Shown here: positions 22,831 to 34,199 of the stretch, piece by piece | How positions within the stretch are numbered: position 1 is the stretch's first letter | Layout of the letters: each line of letters starts with the position of its first letter | Assembly (NCBI GenBank): GCA_005406025.1 | Contig: BGZK01000011.1 | Location: 558,001 to 622,000 of the forward strand | Reading direction: 5' to 3' | Source: Eumeta japonica | Lineage: Eukaryota > Arthropoda > Insecta > Lepidoptera > Psychidae | DNA length: 64,000 nt | The notes under the pieces: model-generated | The model's input: the letters and a program-made list of their open reading frames with translations, nothing else | Told to the model about the DNA's origin: nothing | Databases searched by the model: none | Position numbers and translations under genes: made by a program

Positions 22831-23343
22831 TTTTTTTATTGCAACTTGCAGCATTTAATAGTTGCACAATAACAATAGTTTTTCCGAAAAACCGAAACAT
22901 ATTATTCCGAAAACACGAGAAATAGCACAGGCCTTCGAAATATAAATTTTAATATCCCCACAAAATAATAAGAATTTGTTTATACTTAGATATGGGTATG
23001 TTGAAATAAAATTTCCGCCACTCTTTTATAGCACATCGAGATTTATTTTTATGCATGATATGCAAATTTTCAAATTTTTGAACAGTTTTTATGAAAAAGT
23101 TCTGAGACATCAGTATGTAATTACGAAATACTTAATTATTTAATATTGTATGTACGTACTTATATTATTGTAACATATTAGGCATTGGCGTGATTTATTT
23201 TGAATTGTATTTTAGGATGATTCCATTAATAAATAATCATAAATAATGATTTGAATTATTGTACGATGACACTTGGAAATGTTTTCTCTGACGTCTCAGT
23301 GATTCAATTAGATGCTAGTGTCGATTACACCTCATAATAGAGC
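22831..23343. other. AT-rich spacer, nothing recognised
   Basis: No coding-like frame or repeat is seen. Confidence 0.45.
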
Positions 23344-24988
23344 AAGAGTCCGTGAATTTCAGACCTTCGTTATTTTATAAAAGCTGCAAGTTTGTCAGCG
23401 CATGCTCCTAACGCAGGTAAGAAGGATGGACCATGGTGAAGTTTGAGTTATCGTGGCTTTGGCAGGTAAACGGTGCTAAAGGTGTCGTAAAATACCAACC
23501 TAAATTTATCAAATAATAAAGAGTGATGTTTTGATATTTCCTTCAGAATATTATTAAAAATCACGTCATTCATTACCAGACACTTAATATCGTGGCAACC
23601 CCTTGCCAGATACCCCTAATGTTTATTTAATTGTAATTATACTCACGTTATAGTGTAGAAGCTGATTTTTATACATAATATTTGGGTAATTATTAGATGA
23701 TATTTCCTCATTAGCTAGTCAGTTTTGACAGTTCCAATCCCTTGCGATACAAGGAAATAGGGTAGTTGTAGGTGCGAGCGCGAGGCTCGGGTGGGTGAAA
23801 GTAAGATAGTGAGTTAGAGTAGATCAAATAATTTTACCATATAGATCTTTATGTATAAGAAATTAATGTTTAAGGTAGTTGTATCGCACACTTACAATCC
23901 GCTAAATACGGTATAATTTATACTTTTTTCTTAGTCTCTGGTTTATTATCTTTTAATCACTCTTACTCATAAGTATTTTTGAATACTTTACTAATTTTCA
24001 ATCATATTTCAGATGCGATGTTGTAAATATCAATCAAGCATTTTGTTAAATTCATTGTGTATGGACTGGATATTAGTTAAATTTTTTTAAAGCAATCTTA
24101 AGAGGAGGTTCTTGGTAAGAACGACCTTTACAAATAAACTTGTATGTCGACGTAGATTTATTAAAAAAAAAAATTTAGAAACTAATTTTAATTAAATTTT
24201 AAAAACGTCGTAAGAAAACGCTTTCGATGCTACACTACTTTAAATTGTAAATTTTTTTTTGTCAGTAAAAGGTTACAAAAAAAGGTTACTAAATAAGATG
24301 ACACTCAAAACTTTATTGAAAAGATAGATTAATGACATCACAAGTTATTATTATGAAAAATAGAAAATATATCTATATTTTATTCATTATTATCATTATA
24401 ATCAATATTATCATTTTCTTCGTCACTGTTACTCCATTAAATTTCTTGGTCTTCTTCTTCGTCAGTTTCTGTACAAATGTGAAAAAGTTAATGGGATTGA
24501 AAGCAGTTGAAAATAATGTATAATAGTTTGAGGTAGTATATTTATACCTGAGGCAGTTTTTAGTGATGTTGACGTAATTTGGCAATTGATCGTCTTCGAA
24601 GCATCGAAAATGGTATTGATTATTTTCGAGAACCGAGTCATTATTCACCCGTTTATACCTATATTGTTGGAATTTTCTGATTTGCAATGATCTAAATGCT
24701 AGTATATCTGCTAAATTGTTGTCGAGGCTCGTATTTAAAAAGATGTTAATTGTCTGATAATGAAAGACGTGATTTTTAATAATATTCTGAAGAAAATATC
24801 TAAGAATCACTCTTTATTATTTGATAAATTTAGATTGATATTTTACACATTTTTAGTACCGTTTACCTGCCAAAGCCACGATAACCCAAACTTCACGATG
24901 GTCCATCCTTCTTACCTGCGTTAGGAGCATACGCCGACAAACTTTCAGTTATTATAAAATAACGAAGGTCTGGGGTTCGCGGGCTCTT
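23344..24988. mobile_element. 1.65-kb fold-back element with about 248-bp inverted arms
   Basis: The left arm 23344-23591 pairs with the right arm 24742-24988 almost throughout. Landmarks are AGACCTTCGTTATTTTATAA, TGCTCCTAACGCAGGTAAGA, ATCGTGGCTTTGGCAGGTAA and TATTATTAAAAATCACGTC. Outside AAGAG(T/C)CCG the similarity stops. The 1.15-kb interior is AT-rich. A 145-codon minus frame (24373-24810) runs from the interior into the right arm without a recognised domain. Both arms carry CAG|GTAAGA, a near-perfect splice donor, pointing inward. This is either a long-TIR transposon with a degenerate gene or an inverted segmental duplication. Confidence 0.85.
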
Positions 24989-25429
24989 AGACTGATTAGG
25001 TTGAAACAATTTGCAAAATTAACGAAGGTAACCTATGTCAAATAATCATATGTTTACTAATACCATAATAAATTCAAATAATTGAATTTGTATAGATATC
25101 TTTAACTTTGTTGTTTAAATTCTGGCTAAAGCTTGCACGAATACCGGCTGGTTGTACACTCCCGTTACTCCTAATCCAGATTAAAATCTACACTCATCTC
25201 ATTTAATTACACTCCCTCTGGCGTATCAGGACTTGTTCCTCTCAGTTACTGCGACTGGCTGGGCGACCCATCAGTCGCTCGACCTTGAGATAAAAGATAT
25301 CAACATCACCATCATGATGCTAATATCTTTTACTCGGTCGTTTAAAAATTATCTATATTTTTTTTTGTTCTGTTTTCATTTGCGTGAGATAACAATGATT
25401 TCTGAAAGAAATTATCCTTTTCTACCATT
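24989..25429. other. Spacer with unclassified segment
   Basis: The 25140-25330 part has balanced composition and a small palindrome (TAAAAGATAT .. ATATCTTTTA). A 100-codon frame at 25233-25535 overlaps the LINE tail next door and looks incidental. Confidence 0.4.
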
Positions 25430-25545
25430 AAAGGTCCATTGCTGGACCATAAGCTTCCTCATAGATTTCCCTGGGCCGCGTGTTGCCATAATTACCATAG
25501 ATGACCACAATAATCTAACCTTGAGGCTGGCTTGAACACACATTA
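25430..25545 (-). repeat. Non-LTR retroelement 3-prime end, minus strand
   Basis: On the minus strand it reads GAGGAAGCTTATGGTCCAGC AATGGACC. This resembles the conserved GAGGCCTATGCCCAGCAGTGG-like 3-prime terminus common to moth LINEs. Only the tail remains. Confidence 0.5.
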
Positions 25546-25849
25546 CGAAACTCTTTTCTATCGCCAATGTAGATTAGTATTGATGTTTTTAATACTAAAT
25601 AAAATTATTTTATTTGTTACTAAACAGAAATTGAAATCATAAAAAATGAAACGAAATTATTTTACAAGTATTTATAATTCTGAAGTAGAACCTTATATTC
25701 GAACAGTATATTTGATGTTTTCTTTCCGTGGATCTTCCTTTAACTTCCTGCTAAAGTGAAAAAATTCATACACTTGAAAAGTTACTGTTTTCAGTCCGTT
25801 TTTCGAAAATCGAGTTTTACCAGATCTTAACGTTTTAGGTCGTAGGAAT
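25546..25849. other. AT-rich spacer
   Basis: Nothing recognised. Confidence 0.4.
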
Positions 25850-25893
25850 CTATTTCGACAATTGTCCGACTGATGTACGTCTGTCTCTGTGTA

Positions 25894-25944
<51 letters not shown>

Positions 25945-27080
25945 TGGAGTGAGTGTGTTCCTGTGTGTGTGTAAACCTGAACGATTTATGAACGGATTAA
26001 TCGATTTCCTGAAACCTTGAAATTATTCCTCCTGATAGATTTTGAAGAATCCCACAGATGAAGTTTTCAGAAAAAAGTGTTTTTTGAAATAACTGTTAGA
26101 ATACTCTACCTATCGGTATCAAACTCTCATCAGCTTTATTCCCCAAATATCATCATAGTCTGCGATAAACTGTATAGAAATCGATTGATTTGTTGAAGTG
26201 GTATCGTTAGATAAGAATTAAAAAAAAATGCTTTTTTTAAAAAAACTAAAAGTATTTGTAAACTGATGAACGTTGCGAATGCATTTAAATTTAAAAAAAA
26301 CTTGTGAATTTTAATGTATTTAGCAACGGTTCATTTGATTGATTTGTTTTAAAGATATTGTCGGAGAAAAATATTTTAAAATGTGTTTTATAGAATATTT
26401 TTAAGCGACCCTATCAGTTAATTCTAAAACTAACTAGTTATTTTTGTTAAAATCAACGTCGATTGCCGTAATTGCATCAAAATTTGTTGGTTTGTTCAGG
26501 GATATGATTAATGAAATATCCAAAAAAAATGATTTTTTCAAGATAACATGTGAAATTGATGTTTGTCATCTTTTTTCTTTAGAAAATGTCGACTTATGCC
26601 AAAAAAGAGATCAAAATTGAATTATGTATTCGAAAGATATCTTAATTACAAAATTGAAAAAAAAAACATGTTTTATCTAAATAAATTTAGATGTTTAAAC
26701 TCGTAGAGCTAAAAACACATTTAAATCATATTTTTGAGTTCTAAGAGTTTAAAAAACCATAATAACCGATATTTTAAGCTCAAACTCAATAATTTCTTGC
26801 CAGGTATATTTTTGAAGAATTTAATCTTGAAAGTAGTAAAAAAGTTTTAAGAATGGCCAATGAAGGCCACTGTTTTGTCGAATGTTTAATTTTGATAAGC
26901 TTCAATGTCTCATAGCTCAAGTGTCTTTGAGCTATGAGACAACTATATTTTTGAACTTAAAGAGTTCAAAACACATCCATAAATACGATAACCAGAAATT
27001 TTAAGAATGGCCTGCAGAGTCAATCGTTTTACAGATTTTTTCCAATAATTAATATTTTCTTGTTCCTCGAAGCATCAGAT
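25850..27080 (+). repeat. Family D interspersed repeat, copy 2
   Basis: The longer copy of the 9060-9780 family. It starts near the TG microsatellite and contains CTCTACCTATCGGTATC and ATCAGCTTTATTCC blocks, AAATCGATTGATTTGTTGAA, then AGATGTTTAAACTCG and GAGTTCTAAGAGTTTAAAAA, ending near CAGAAATTTTAAGAATGGCC. It includes a perfect 14-bp hairpin (GTCTCATAGCTCAA, 26907-26920, with 26927-26940). It is non-coding. Confidence 0.65.
25892..25942. repeat. (TG)n microsatellite
   Basis: An almost uninterrupted GT/TG dinucleotide run with a further short run after an interruption. It lies at the start of family D copy 2. Confidence 0.95.
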
Positions 27081-27514
27081 TTCGCATGGTTATATCTTTC
27101 TAGAAAGGGGAAGAGATGGTTTGGGGTTCGAAGCAGTTGATGTAAATGATTCCTGAATTATGTCAGAGTGGAGAACACAGATACTTTTTTTGGGCGTTCT
27201 TTTCTAGTTCAGACGGACATCCATTGGTTTTCAATTCAAACTCTCTTCTTTCCTCCTTCGCTTGACTTTTTGTGACGATTGTTGTTTATTTTCGGCTCGG
27301 CTCGGACAATCAGCTACTTATGTGAAATTTAATTAAAATATTTTATTTTTTCACTGGTTTTGGAAAATATTTCTTATGTCTGGTCGGGTGTTTGGAAAGT
27401 GTAAGGGCAAGGTGGCTAACTACTCCGTCGTCTTCATAAGTACAACACACTACCAGCTTTACTGAAACGACTTGAAGAAGCTTAACATTTTCTGCAGAAG
27501 TGAGGGAAATAGTA
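27081..27514. other. Spacer, nothing recognised
   Basis: Mixed composition. No motif or repeat is identified. Confidence 0.4.
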
Positions 27515-29000
27515 TAGTCCCTGGCAGAGGTTCCAGATCCTAAAAGTGAAAATACAGTGTTGTCAGATAAAAAATACCGGAATTTCTAAAAAATGTATTA
27601 AATTTTAAAATCGATTACAGTAAAATTACATGGAAAGTTTCTTTAAAATATTGAGAGAAAAACAAGCTACTTAATTATTTATTTGTAAATAAATTTAATA
27701 CAAATTATTATAACTTAGTAACAAATCATTCCATAACGATTTTCTCGTGCTTTTCATAAATTTTAGCGGTCATCCTCGAAATCGTATCTTTATTTGGGTT
27801 AAAATTTACACAATTTTCTGAATTCCGACGAATGACTTGCTGAGCAAATATGTTCCCTTTAATTGTATTGGTGACCAGAGAGTTCCTCTGCTTAGTTTTA
27901 ATATTATTTATTTCACTGAACTTCCGTTCGCATTCACTGTTCGAGTGCGGCAAAGATAATATATGCAGCATAAAACGAGACAGAAAGTGAAATGTATTGT
28001 CTCTATTGCCATCTTTCCATTGAGACAACTGGTGCCAAAACGCGTCTGCTATTTGACTTGCATTTGACTGTTTTACATTTGCAGTATTAATTAAGGTTCT
28101 CCATTCGTCGTCTAACGTCTGTTGATCATTTAAAGTTCGGGGTCTTAGTCTTAGTAACACTGCAAATAGTGAAGACAGAGACTGCTGTCTATCATCAGAT
28201 AAGCAAGCATCGGGATTCAACTTTGTGATTGAGCTCGAAACCGGGTAATTTAGGCTGTATCGTCTCCGAATACTTACGCATGCTTTAACGATAAAATTGG
28301 GACACTTCAGTTTCAATATCGTGACTTTTTCAGTATACGTGTGTAACTCTGGAACAACAAGTTGATTAACAACACCCAATCCTAGGTACATGTCTTTCAG
28401 ATTTATGAAATGTAGTGTACAATAGGATCGATTCCGTTGAGTGGGTGCTTTCTGATTAGCGATGACAGTGAGTATAGAGAACTATTATCCTTATATATAA
28501 AAATAAGGACAATAGTTCTCTGAAAAGCTAAGTCATCTTATTATGGAATTCAATGATAACCAGATCTTCAATTTGAAAAAATGTATTTACACAAGTAAAT
28601 TTTGGAAGGATCCAACATAAAAAATAAAAATATGCCATAATGGTCTGACCATTTAAAAGATTGTGTATTGTTTGGCGTTCTTGATCTTTCAGCCACTTAT
28701 CCCCAAAAACAAAATCGCAAGATATCCTCATTGCTTCATTATTCTGTTCACAACAGTAGACAGCGATAACCAACGCGTTTTGGCTGGATGTAGTTTTTGT
28801 ATACGTCGGTATCAGTAAATGATTGAAATTCTTTTAACTCTGCTTGACGTTTGCTACTATTTTAATATTATTTATAACATTTATAAATAACTGTATATTA
28901 ATCGAATCAATTTTTCTGCATCACGAAACAAATTTGTACAAGCATCGGCGGCGCATGAGAGTAAAGAATGGCACAGGCATTTTATGATGATAATACTTGG
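27515..29000 (-). pseudogene. hAT-family transposase, broken
   Basis: hAT transposases carry an RNase-H-like core and a C-terminal dimerisation domain (hATC). The longest intact piece is 27726-28391 (221 codons). Its hATC region from about residue 118 reads FWHQLS, then FLSRFMLHILSLPHSNSECE, RKFSEINNIKTKQRNSL and NIFAQQ. Upstream pieces on the same strand, in order from the N-terminal side, are: CLCHSLLSCAADACTNLF with the C.CH motif (about 28980-28880), KRQAELKEFQSF (about 28860-28800), TRWLSLSTVVNRIMKQ then stop (about 28770-28715), and GDKWLKD plus FYFLCWILPKFT..FFQIED (28700-28560). Frameshifts, a stop in the TRWLSL block and a hairpin insertion (28476-28521) interrupt it. The 3-prime end may be near 27518 (CAGAGGTTCC on the plus strand). 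The 5-prime end was not found. Confidence 0.88.
28476..28521. repeat. 19-bp hairpin inside the hAT coding region
   Basis: AGAGAACTATTATCCTTAT (28476-28494) pairs with 28503-28521 at 18 of 19 positions. It lies exactly where the hAT reading frame is interrupted, between the IEFHNKM and HFINLKDMYLG segments, so it may be a small insertion or its scar. Confidence 0.85.
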
Positions 29001-29249
29001 GCACATCATATCATCATATCACTTGGGCACACATAGTGTAAGCAGCCTTATTTAACAAATTCACATGTAGCTTTTTCTACATCTAGAGCTTGGCTTGAAA
29101 CGATAACTTTCATACAAATATGGTACCGCTCACGAGGCTATGCGAAGCGATGGTAGCTAGTGGTGGAATAATTTTCTTAATAAAACAATGGATTTCATGT
29201 GCGGCCATGCGGAGAGAAAGCTGATGTGTATTTTTTTATATAGCATTGT
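29001..29249. other. Unclassified segment upstream of hAT relic
   Basis: It contains the duplicated phrase ACTTGGGCACA (about 28997 and 29032). On the minus strand, ACTAGCTACCATCGCTTCGC near 29165 faintly resembles a family C head. Confidence 0.35.
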
Positions 29250-29520
29250 TTAGGGGCAAATTCAATCCCACAGGAGTCACCAGAGCGTTGCTGGCTTCTT
29301 TGACGGGAATAACGTATTTAATTGAGCATGATCGGGAAGATGAAAGGGATGAGGGGGAGTGCGAAATCCGAATTCTCACTCACTGCACGAAATGCAACAG
29401 CGGAAGCCGCTACCTCACGTCCGTATTCTGTGAGATTGTGCTATTTCACTAGTCGAGCTGGTCCATGTTTGTGTTGCAGCCAAGTTGACCACAGTATGGC
29501 ACTACCACAGTATTTTAAAG
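29250..29520 (-). repeat. Family A interspersed repeat, copy 2
   Basis: The minus-strand head at 29520 reads ACTGTGGTAGTGCCATACTG. It is followed by TCTCACAGAATACGGACGTG AGGTAGCGGCTTCCGC and, near the end, AGCAACGCTCTGGTGACTCC. It aligns over most of its length with 58085-58390 and less well with 246-1. The plus-strand open frames at 29246-29525 are by-products. Confidence 0.7.
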
Positions 29521-29521
29521 T

Positions 29522-29790
29522 ATAGAAAGTTGATTTGCCATTTTACTTCTCGCCTCCGGAGAATGCGCCGCCCAGACATTAATTAGTCTCCTTCGATCTC
29601 CTTCTTGACGCTCACGGCAATGTGGCACTTGCGCATATATTTCGGCAGAGTCTACGATTCTTTGCATATACGAGGCTACGAAGATGAGATGTGATAAGCC
29701 AGGCGACGTTGTCAGCGTACAGCGTACGTAATATTCTGTCACTATTGAAGGTGGCCGCCGACTAAATTTTTCATTTGCAAACATAGAGTG
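29522..29790 (-). other. Minus-strand ORF of 89 codons, unrecognised
   Basis: The frame 29784-29515 starts MFANEKFSRRPPSIVTEYYV and ends near EARSKMANQLSIL. It has coding-like GC and a charged middle part (CRERQEGDRRRLINVW), but no known motif. It directly abuts the head of family A copy 2, so it may be part of a larger element into which that repeat inserted, or an exon. Confidence 0.25.
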
Positions 29791-29929
29791 ATAGCTAGAT
29801 AGCTGCCTTGTTATAGACTCTAGCGCGGATGAAGTGTAGTTCCAAAATCACATCTTGAATTGTTACATGTTATTTATTAGTTCGTTCATTGCTGTTAAAC
29901 ACATAAATTTTCAGCACAATAGAACCAAA

Positions 29930-30041
29930 GAAATTCTTGCCTTGTCTGTTTTCATATTCAGGGAGAAGAGAGTGCCCCCACCGATGCCATAACGAGGTTT
30001 AGCGCGCGCGCCCTAACCACCGGCTAATGGAGCGTGCTCAC
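29930..30041. promoter_or_regulatory. CpG-rich flank of the exon-like ORF
   Basis: It contains a GCGCGCGCGC run near 30002. It is downstream of the possible minus-strand splice donor, so it would be the start of an intron if the exon is real. Confidence 0.25.
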
Positions 30042-30246
30042 CTCCGCCGCCCGCGGCCGCCGGAGAGCGCTCTTCACGTATGAATGTAAGCGAACGAAAG
30101 GAACCACACTCAGACAAAAATTTCTTCGAACCATAGAAGCCCGATGAATTATTCGTCGTTGAGTGTACGGAGCGGAGGTTACTGAACTTCAGATGGTTTG
30201 AAATTAGATCGTCAAGGGCTTTCAGCCGGGACTTTTGTGTTTTCAT
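30042..30246 (-). CDS. Candidate first coding exon, minus strand, function unknown
   Basis: The frame opens with ATG at 30246 with A at -3. It runs MKTQKSRLKALDDLISNHLK, then a Ser/Asn/Gly-rich middle (STTNNSSGFYGSKKF) and ends with EERSPAAAGGG. It then meets GGAG|GTGAGC (GT at 30041-30040), an excellent splice-donor match. That gives 205 nt, 68 codons plus one base. The Ala/Gly-rich end lies in a CpG-rich patch typical of first exons. I know no family match and found no downstream exon. The alternative is a conserved non-coding island with chance features. Confidence 0.3.
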
Positions 30247-30660
30247 ACTTCTCCCTAATCATTTGTGATTGTTAAAACTTGTTGAAACACAACAAAGCAT
30301 AATAAATAGCTCAAAATATGGTTTAATCAAAAAGGAGGTAACGAAATGTAAAACTTCTACACGTATCCTGAAATATGACGAAATGCAGTTTTTAATCGTA
30401 CTTATCAGCCAAAATCGATTCAACACTGGAAAGTCCGTTACAAAAAAAGATGTAACGTCGGTTTCGATGCGAAACGAATTTCCGGTTTCGGAAAAGCTCA
30501 ATTTCCTGTCAAGGATGTAAAACGCGCGGCGAGACTCGGGACACGTTTGCAAAAAAAAAATTGAAACAAGGGAAATTTTGTGTGTAGCATCTGAATCACG
30601 TGTAAACACACAAGCACGTAAACACCCTCGATATATTAAGTCTGCACGCATAAACATCAA
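30247..30660 (-). other. Island-type sequence with 133-codon minus ORF
   Basis: Balanced composition with CGTAACGTCGGTTTCG-like CpG words and ATCACGTGTAAACAC (E-box-like CACGTG). The long minus frame (30660-30259) has no recognisable domain, and a plus frame (30269-30520) overlaps it. It lies directly upstream of the candidate exon, so it would hold its 5-prime UTR or promoter if that exon is real. Confidence 0.3.
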
Positions 30661-30765
30661 TTCTTGATATTTTTTATTTTAATTTAATATCGTTTATGTG
30701 AAATATATAACTCGGCCTGCAAAAGGCAACATTTTTATGAGTGTTAGATAAAATTGTTAGTAGAA

Positions 30766-30879
30766 TATTAATAGAACCAACACACATATTGTGAAAAGTG
30801 GGGCGCTTTCAAGAACGGACAAACATGTAGCACCCCACGCTTTTTCACAATAATAATATTTACTGTTGGTTCATTAATT
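30766..30879. mobile_element. Small hairpin MITE, 114 bp
   Basis: The outer parts pair (ATTAATAGAACCAACA with TGTTGGTTCATTAATT). The inner parts also pair: ATTGTGAAAAGTGGGGCGCT with AGCACCCCACGCTTTTTCACAAT. The loop is AAGAACGGACAAACATGT-like. It has no coding capacity. Confidence 0.85.
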
Positions 30880-31377
30880 GATTTCTATATTCAAATTATT
30901 TTCTACTTTTTAGTTTATTCCACTATAAAAGCGTGTTTTTTAGTTTTTTTAAACTATATTTATTTTCCACTTTTTAGCGTTCGATAATAAAATTTGAGGT
31001 GTCAAATTTCAAAATGAGACTGAAGCAGGTAGTATAGAGAATCTCCAACAGAGGGCGGACAGTAGTCAGATTTGTTCTGAACTAAAGAGAAAATTTGCAG
31101 TGATAAATTCTAAAAATAATTCAGACTTTAACGTTTCTATTTGAAATTGAATTTAATATTCATTCAAATTGAATTTAATATTAATTCAATTAGAATGTTT
31201 TTTTGTTTGAATGATTTTATTCTAAATTTATTTCTTAATTATCATGTATGTCCAGCATCTTATTTATAATAGCCTTTTGATTGTCGGAAATACTTAAGTA
31301 TTTATTATTTTACCACATTTAGGGAGGATTTATAGAAGGACAAGTTTGGAGTCAGCAGCCGCCAAAGGAGAGTTACA
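30880..31377. other. AT-rich spacer
   Basis: A local direct and inverted cluster of ATTGAATTTAATATT at 31146-31185. Otherwise nothing is recognised. Confidence 0.4.
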
Positions 31378-31411
31378 AACATACATACAAACATACATAC
31401 ATACAAACATA
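31378..31411. repeat. (ACAT/AACAT)n microsatellite
   Basis: ACATACATACAAACATACAT-type run. Such runs often form the tail of non-LTR elements, but no coding remnant is seen upstream. Confidence 0.85.
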
Positions 31412-31439
31412 TAGGTGAAGTTAATATAAAGCGTGTTAA

Positions 31440-31800
31440 TAACTTCATTCATCACACAGAGACTACCGCGTCCGCCTCTCCCCGTGTTTTCTCATAACGT
31501 AAACAAATCTGCGTTATGTATTTTATAGTCATTTTCATAACGATGCTCAATAGTCGAACGGGGAATATACAAACGGAAAGGACTATATGACTTTACGTCA
31601 TCCACAAACCACAATACGAATGTGGCCGTATGCGCTGTTTCGTTAGGTGCCAGTCGCGCGCAGCCGACCGCACCGCTACCGCACGCTGACCGCCGCCGCT
31701 CTTAACGGAATCTCTCTGTAGTTATTTCCACAACGATTCCAAGAAACTCTGGCTGCTATATCAAACTCATTTAGAGGAATTGATCGTTGGTATAATCTCT
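31440..31800. promoter_or_regulatory. Regulatory-type island
   Basis: Unique-looking block with TTTTATAG, ATAACGTAAAC and ACTTTACGTCATCC words (Cad/Abd-B- and CREB-like). It has a CpG-rich core at 31640-31700 (GACCGCACCGCTACCGCACG). No useful translation exists. Confidence 0.35.
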
Positions 31801-32749
31801 TTTTTCTAACGATACTCAAAATAACACTCAAAAGTGATTGTGATTTGTAATATTTTAATGCATTTAGCGGCTTAATATGTAATTTTCACGATTTCCTAGT
31901 TATATCACAAGCCTGTAAGGCTTTCTCATGTCCAAATTTCTGTTTATTTGTTTATTTATACTTCACACATATTTGATATAAAGTCTAAATAGAGAAATTT
32001 TTTTTTAGATTCCAACTTTTGGCACAGATATTAGCATTTTAGCGGTTATCACTGTCATATTATTTTTTCTGTAGCCCTTATCATTTATTTATAGTCTATA
32101 ATATTAATGTATCATATGTTTAACAATGAAGGAAAACATGGTGAGAAAATTAGGGTGCCAGAGAGAGTCAACCAAAATTTTCAAAGATGTATAAAGTTGC
32201 TGGCACGTAGTAGTGTGAGAACAGAATATTTTTTGAAAACACAAAGAATCACATGTATGATATTCTTAATAGATATTTCTACTTACAAGTTTATGTCTTT
32301 AAATATCCAGAAATGCTCATTTAATAAACATATTTAGTTTCAGGCATACGACACAGCGACTATTACATAAAAATGATTTATTATGTATGTATTTATCGAA
32401 AATGTAGTTGTACCAATGTTAGGTATCACGGTTAAAATGCACATACTACCTTTTTATTCTCAAGGTACCAATGTGATCTACACTAATAAAATAAAAAATA
32501 GACACCCTGCTATTAAATTACGCTTCTATTGTACTTTTACATAGTTTTCCGTTTTTTTATTAAGTCATCTGATTTTAACTCTAAATGAAACCACCGCAAG
32601 AGTAACTTATTGCCCTTAATAAAATGTCTAAAATTGGTCTTAAAATGATGCAATATTGTGTAACACATCCGAAAAGAAAACAGTCGAATTGCGAACATCC
32701 TCTTTTTTGTAATTAAACAATCAGTTTTAATGTCAAACTGTACTTTTAT
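31801..32749. other. AT-rich spacer, nothing recognised
   Basis: The 76-codon frame at 32107-32337 has no motif. Nothing is recognised. Confidence 0.45.
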
Positions 32750-33240
32750 AAAATATATCGAACTATTTCGAAAGCCTTCTTATGGACTTTGGTCTCGTTT
32801 CGTCGATAATGTATTAAACTTAAAAACTCTAACCGACTACCGGACTTTTCAAAAAATCAAGAACTTGTCCTTTCGAAGGTAAGTTTTTAAAAGTCGGCAC
32901 CTCGCCGACAACTCCCGCGGAAGTTACACGTCCGCCGGCGCTCGTGGCGCGAATACAATAAGGCTGTTTAATTAAATCGGACGCGAGCGATCCAAACAAA
33001 GCTACTCGTTAATTTGATAGTCTAGACTAGGAGTTGCCCCTCTGACCCGAAAGTTGTCGCGTTCAAAGGAAAAGGCTCGCTGTCCCCTTCCCCCGCCCTC
33101 GCCCTTCAGACATTGAGACACCGTCTTATGAATAATATTCATAAAGGTCTTACACCATTATCTAAATACTATAAATTAGTTTTGTAGGGTTTCACAGACT
33201 CACCGGAGCTATTGTTTTCCGCTGGTTTAATATTAAAATA
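32750..33240. promoter_or_regulatory. Regulatory-type island with homeodomain and TCF-like words
   Basis: It includes CTGTTTAATTAAATCGG and CGTTAATTTGAT (TAAT cores), GTTCAAAGGAAAAGG (TCF-like), the near-palindrome TTATGAATAATATTCATAA (33125-33143) and CpG-rich CCGCCGGCGCTCGTGGCGCG. A perfect splice-donor string, AAG|GTAAGT, occurs at 32876-32884 on the plus strand with no matching coding exon. I read it as a candidate enhancer. Confidence 0.4.
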
Positions 33241-34199
33241 ACTACCTGAACGCAAAATGGTAAATTATGTCCCTAATATATAATTTTATAAATATCAGAG
33301 AATTCATTTACACCAGGGCTTTATATTTTTCCTTATTTTGTAGGATAAATTAAATTTAGTTAGCTAGGTTAATTGAAAAAAAAATTAACTAAATCACATT
33401 ATTTCACAACGAATGGCTACCCTTTCAAAAACTAGTTGAGATGAGCTTTAGAACCAAAATTTGGAATGCAATCTATTTTTATAATTTGTTATTGTTGTTT
33501 TATATTTATATGACACATTATTGCTGATTCTACATTATTATTAGGGTTTCGTGATAAAAAGTTAATATAATACATTCATGAGAGCGCAATGTTATCTGAA
33601 AGTTCATTTGCGTATCACAACTCATTTTCACGGGGTGTAATAAAACTGTACATATTGTGACAATGACAACTATCACTAATATTTTGTGCTTTAAAACTCT
33701 AATTTATGAAATTATCGAAGTATTTTGAACTGTAACATCTATTGATAAATTGGTAGAACATGGGAATGCATTTAGAGCATTAGGAGACTGCAAACAGTTA
33801 TGTGAATTATAATTGTACACTTTAGTATAGTGCTATATTGTCAGCATCGCACTATCCTTCCATTCCACTAGATTAAAATGATTTTAATAATTTCATATGA
33901 AAGGTCTATTGCATTGTAAGTAAATCCATGCAATGGGATTTTCTTCTCTAAATTACACTGATTATCTATAATATTCTAATGTGGCATCACAATATTTTAT
34001 GATAAAAATGGAAGTATTGGCTATTGATTTTCCCGGCTGAGTTTATCGAAACTAACAAAAGGCGTCGTTTTTACGAAAAAGTACCAAATATTTATTTTTA
34101 ATATTAACTGAAGATTTTTACATTACAAACAAAATTAAAGCATTGATCTTTTCTAACTAACTTCAAATAAATTAATGGATTTTCCGAGATTTTTGCTTA
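33241..34199. other. AT-rich spacer, nothing recognised
   Basis: No gene or repeat is identified. Confidence 0.45.

Noticed and set aside
24528..24545. let-7-like string TTGAGGTAGTATATTTA
   Set aside because: Only the first ten bases match the let-7 seed and beyond. There is no stem-loop partner at miRNA distance, and it lies inside a fold-back element.
29960..30258. Nine-base inverted match AGGGAGAAG flanking the exon-like ORF as TIRs
   Set aside because: Too short, with no target duplication and no further pairing. Probably chance.
31378..31411. CRISPR-like regular spacing of ACATAC units
   Set aside because: It is a simple microsatellite in eukaryotic DNA with no spacers.
32876..32884. 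Perfect splice donor AAGGTAAGT as proof of a gene
   Set aside because: A nine-base match is expected about once in a window of this size, and the sequence upstream has no open coding frame of note.
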